From: Syntrophomonadaceae bacterium
GTDB taxonomy: Bacteria; Bacillota; Syntrophomonadia; Syntrophomonadales; Syntrophomonadaceae
Direction of reading: 5' to 3'
Assembly: GCA_028698695.1 (NCBI GenBank)
Contig: JAQVWB010000107.1
Span: 1 to 6,816, forward strand
DNA length: 6,816 nt
Both the position numbers and the translations under genes were made by a program. The stretch's first letter is position 1, and each line of letters starts with the position of its first letter. The notes beneath the pieces were generated by a model. That model was not told the origin of the DNA, did not search any database, and worked only from the letters and a program-made list of their open reading frames with translations. Positions 5,391 through 6,816 of this stretch are shown here, piece after piece.

Positions 5391-6701
5391 ATGATGATTA
5401 GTGTTCAGGATTTAATCAGGAAAAAAAGAAACGGCCGGGTTTTAAACCGGGAAGAAATTGAGTATCTGGTCCGGGGTATCAGTTCGGGTGAAATTCCGGA
5501 TTATCAAATTTCTGCCTGGGCTATGGCAGTGTTTTTTCAGGGTATGGACGAGCGGGAGACCCGGGACCTGGCTGTGGCCATGGCTAATTCAGGCGATGTA
5601 GCAGACTTGTCATCTGTACAGGGTGTAACGGTGGACAAGCATAGTACCGGGGGAGTTGGTGACAAGACTACACTGGTTGTAATTCCCTTGGTTGCTGCCG
5701 CCGGGATTCCGGTGGCTAAAATGTCCGGACGCGGATTGGGTCACACGGGAGGAACCATTGATAAATTTGAATCCATACCCGGTATGAAGGTGGAAAAGGA
5801 GTTTACTGATTTTATTGACCAGGTAAACAGCGTAAAAGCAGCAGTTATATCACAGACCGGCAATCTGGTCCCGGCTGACAAGCGTTTGTATGCCATTCGA
5901 GATGTAACTGCTACCGTAGATAGTATTCCTCTCATAGCTTCCAGTATTATGAGCAAAAAGCTGGCTTCCGGTGCTGAGGGTATTGTACTGGATGTCAAGG
6001 TTGGCAGCGGAGCATTCATGAAGAGTCGTGAACAGGCATTGCAACTGGCTGAAATTATGGTAGCTATTGGTAAAGGCGCCGGCAGACAGGTAGTAGCAGT
6101 ATTAACCGATATGAGTCAGCCATTGGGTTTTAAAATCGGTAATTCATTGGAGGTAATCGAAGCCATAGATTTGTTAGCCGGTGGCGGTCCAGCTGACCTG
6201 TTGGAAATAAGCCTGGAATTAGCCGCCCGCATGATGGTACTGGGCGAAAAGTTTGACCAGGTGGAAGAAGCACGTGATTACGCTGCTGAACTTTTAAACT
6301 CCGGCAAGGCTCTGGACAAGTTTACGGAAATGATAACTGCTCAAGGAGGCAGTCTGCAGCTTAATCGTGCCGACCGGGGACTAAGGATGGCAGCTATTCA
6401 GCAACCGGTGCAAAGTGAAATAAGTGGTTATGTTAATCGGCTGGACGCTTATGAAGTCGGCCATGCCGCTATGAGTCTGGGTGCCGGACGGGAACAGGTT
6501 AATGATAAAATCGATCATGCGGCAGGCATCGAGTTATTAAAAAAACGGGGGGACTATGTGCAGGCCGGAGAAAAGATAGCCGTTATCCATGCCAGCCAGG
6601 AAAAACATTTGGGCAATGCCGAGGCTGGAATCAAAGCAGCCTATGAAATCGGCCCGGCAAAACCGGAGTCAACTCCTTTAATACTTGATATCGTAACTTA
6701 G
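5391..6701 (+). CDS. pdp: Pyrimidine-nucleoside phosphorylase (thymidine phosphorylase family)
   Basis: This enzyme cleaves uridine, thymidine or deoxyuridine with phosphate to give the base and (deoxy)ribose-1-phosphate. The length of 436 residues fits the family. An N-terminal helical domain (about 1-65) comes first. The phosphate-binding loop is KHSTGGVGDKTTL (83-95), and the family signature SGRGLGHTGGTIDKFE is at 112-127. The substrate-binding residues R170, S185 and K189 lie in the YAIRDVTATVDSIPLIASSIMSKK segment. A C-terminal PYNP-type domain follows (about 345-436, with GAGR near 364-367). The overall sequence resembles Bacillus Pdp more than enterobacterial DeoA, which favours broad pyrimidine specificity, but specificity cannot be proven from sequence. 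It starts ten bases after deoB, so the two are surely co-transcribed and act in consecutive steps. Confidence 0.92.
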   Translation: MMISVQDLIRKKRNGRVLNREEIEYLVRGISSGEIPDYQISAWAMAVFFQGMDERETRDLAVAMANSGDVADLSSVQGVTVDKHSTGGVGDKTTLVVIPLVAAAGIPVAKMSGRGLGHTGGTIDKFESIPGMKVEKEFTDFIDQVNSVKAAVISQTGNLVPADKRLYAIRDVTATVDSIPLIASSIMSKKLASGAEGIVLDVKVGSGAFMKSREQALQLAEIMVAIGKGAGRQVVAVLTDMSQPLGFKIGNSLEVIEAIDLLAGGGPADLLEISLELAARMMVLGEKFDQVEEARDYAAELLNSGKALDKFTEMITAQGGSLQLNRADRGLRMAAIQQPVQSEISGYVNRLDAYEVGHAAMSLGAGREQVNDKIDHAAGIELLKKRGDYVQAGEKIAVIHASQEKHLGNAEAGIKAAYEIGPAKPESTPLILDIVT

Positions 6702-6816
6702 GACAATTATTAATGGACGCGGATAATTATGGTGAGGTTTTTCTTAAGTTGTTACATTAGGTTTTGTGTACCTTCATTTTTAATGAAATTAAAGATTATA
6801 AAGGGGACTGCTCGCG
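6702..6816 (+). other. Non-coding tail after the phosphorylase gene
   Basis: No real gene is seen in these 115 bases. A perfect AT-rich inverted repeat TTCATT/AATGAA (6773-6778/6782-6787) with a TTT loop is present, but it lacks GC pairs and a T tract, so it is a poor terminator. A purine-rich AAAGGGGAC near 6800-6808 could be the ribosome binding site of a gene starting beyond the window. Confidence 0.4.

Noticed and set aside
6713..6760. 15-codon frame ATG to TAG after the phosphorylase gene
   Set aside because: It is very short, with only a weak AGGA nine bases upstream and no recognisable product. It is most likely chance.
6764..6801. Promoter for the next gene (TTCATT with TTATAA)
   Set aside because: The -35 matches the consensus at only about half its positions, and the next gene is not in the window, so it cannot be supported.
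1..6816. CRISPR array, tRNA or rRNA gene, insertion sequence, defence system
   Set aside because: No regular repeats, cloverleaf, rRNA-like stretches, transposase or terminal inverted repeats were seen on either strand.

Overview
The window reads as chromosomal DNA of an endospore-forming, low-to-medium GC Firmicute, most likely an anaerobic clostridial lineage. Three things point there: a SpoIIM engulfment protein, a CBS-domain family II (Mn/Co-dependent) pyrophosphatase of the type common in clostridia, and the gene order spoIIM – small membrane protein – xerD – deoB – nucleoside phosphorylase. That order resembles the Bacillus subtilis spoIIM/fur/yqzK/xerD(ripX)/drm/pupG neighbourhood (recalled, not searched). 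All seven supported genes are on the + strand.

Region 1 (1-1934): an unrecognised roughly 190-residue protein, possibly cut by the left edge, is followed after one base by a CBS-PPase. The Shine-Dalgarno of the PPase lies inside the last codons of the upstream gene, so the two are probably translationally coupled. The family II PPase hydrolyses pyrophosphate, and its paired CBS domains probably let adenine nucleotides set its activity.

Region 2 (1935-2323): about 390 bases without a convincing gene. The first part (1938-2089) has several short hairpins, a direct near-repeat 120 bases apart, and a clear rho-independent terminator. The same stretch is also open in the PPase frame and translates into a surprisingly protein-like sequence, so it is either a gene remnant or a structured 3' RNA. 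The second part is AT-rich and should hold the spoIIM promoter, of which only weak candidates are visible.

Region 3 (2324-6701): spoIIM (forespore engulfment), an 85-residue single-pass membrane protein probably of the YqzK/DUF4227 type, xerD (chromosome dimer resolution), deoB (phosphopentomutase) and a pyrimidine-nucleoside phosphorylase. The last two form a nucleoside salvage/catabolism pair: the phosphorylase releases (deoxy)ribose-1-phosphate, which DeoB isomerises to the 5-phosphate for central metabolism. xerD, deoB and the phosphorylase are tightly spaced (20 and 10 bases) and probably co-transcribed. The 102-base gap before xerD holds a hairpin or pseudoknot candidate overlapping a tiny SD-preceded reading frame.

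Region 4 (6702-6816): a non-coding tail with a small AT-only inverted repeat and no convincing terminator. Most of the window is ordinary core genome. The items most worth a second look are the unknown first gene, the 1938-2089 element, and the xerD leader.
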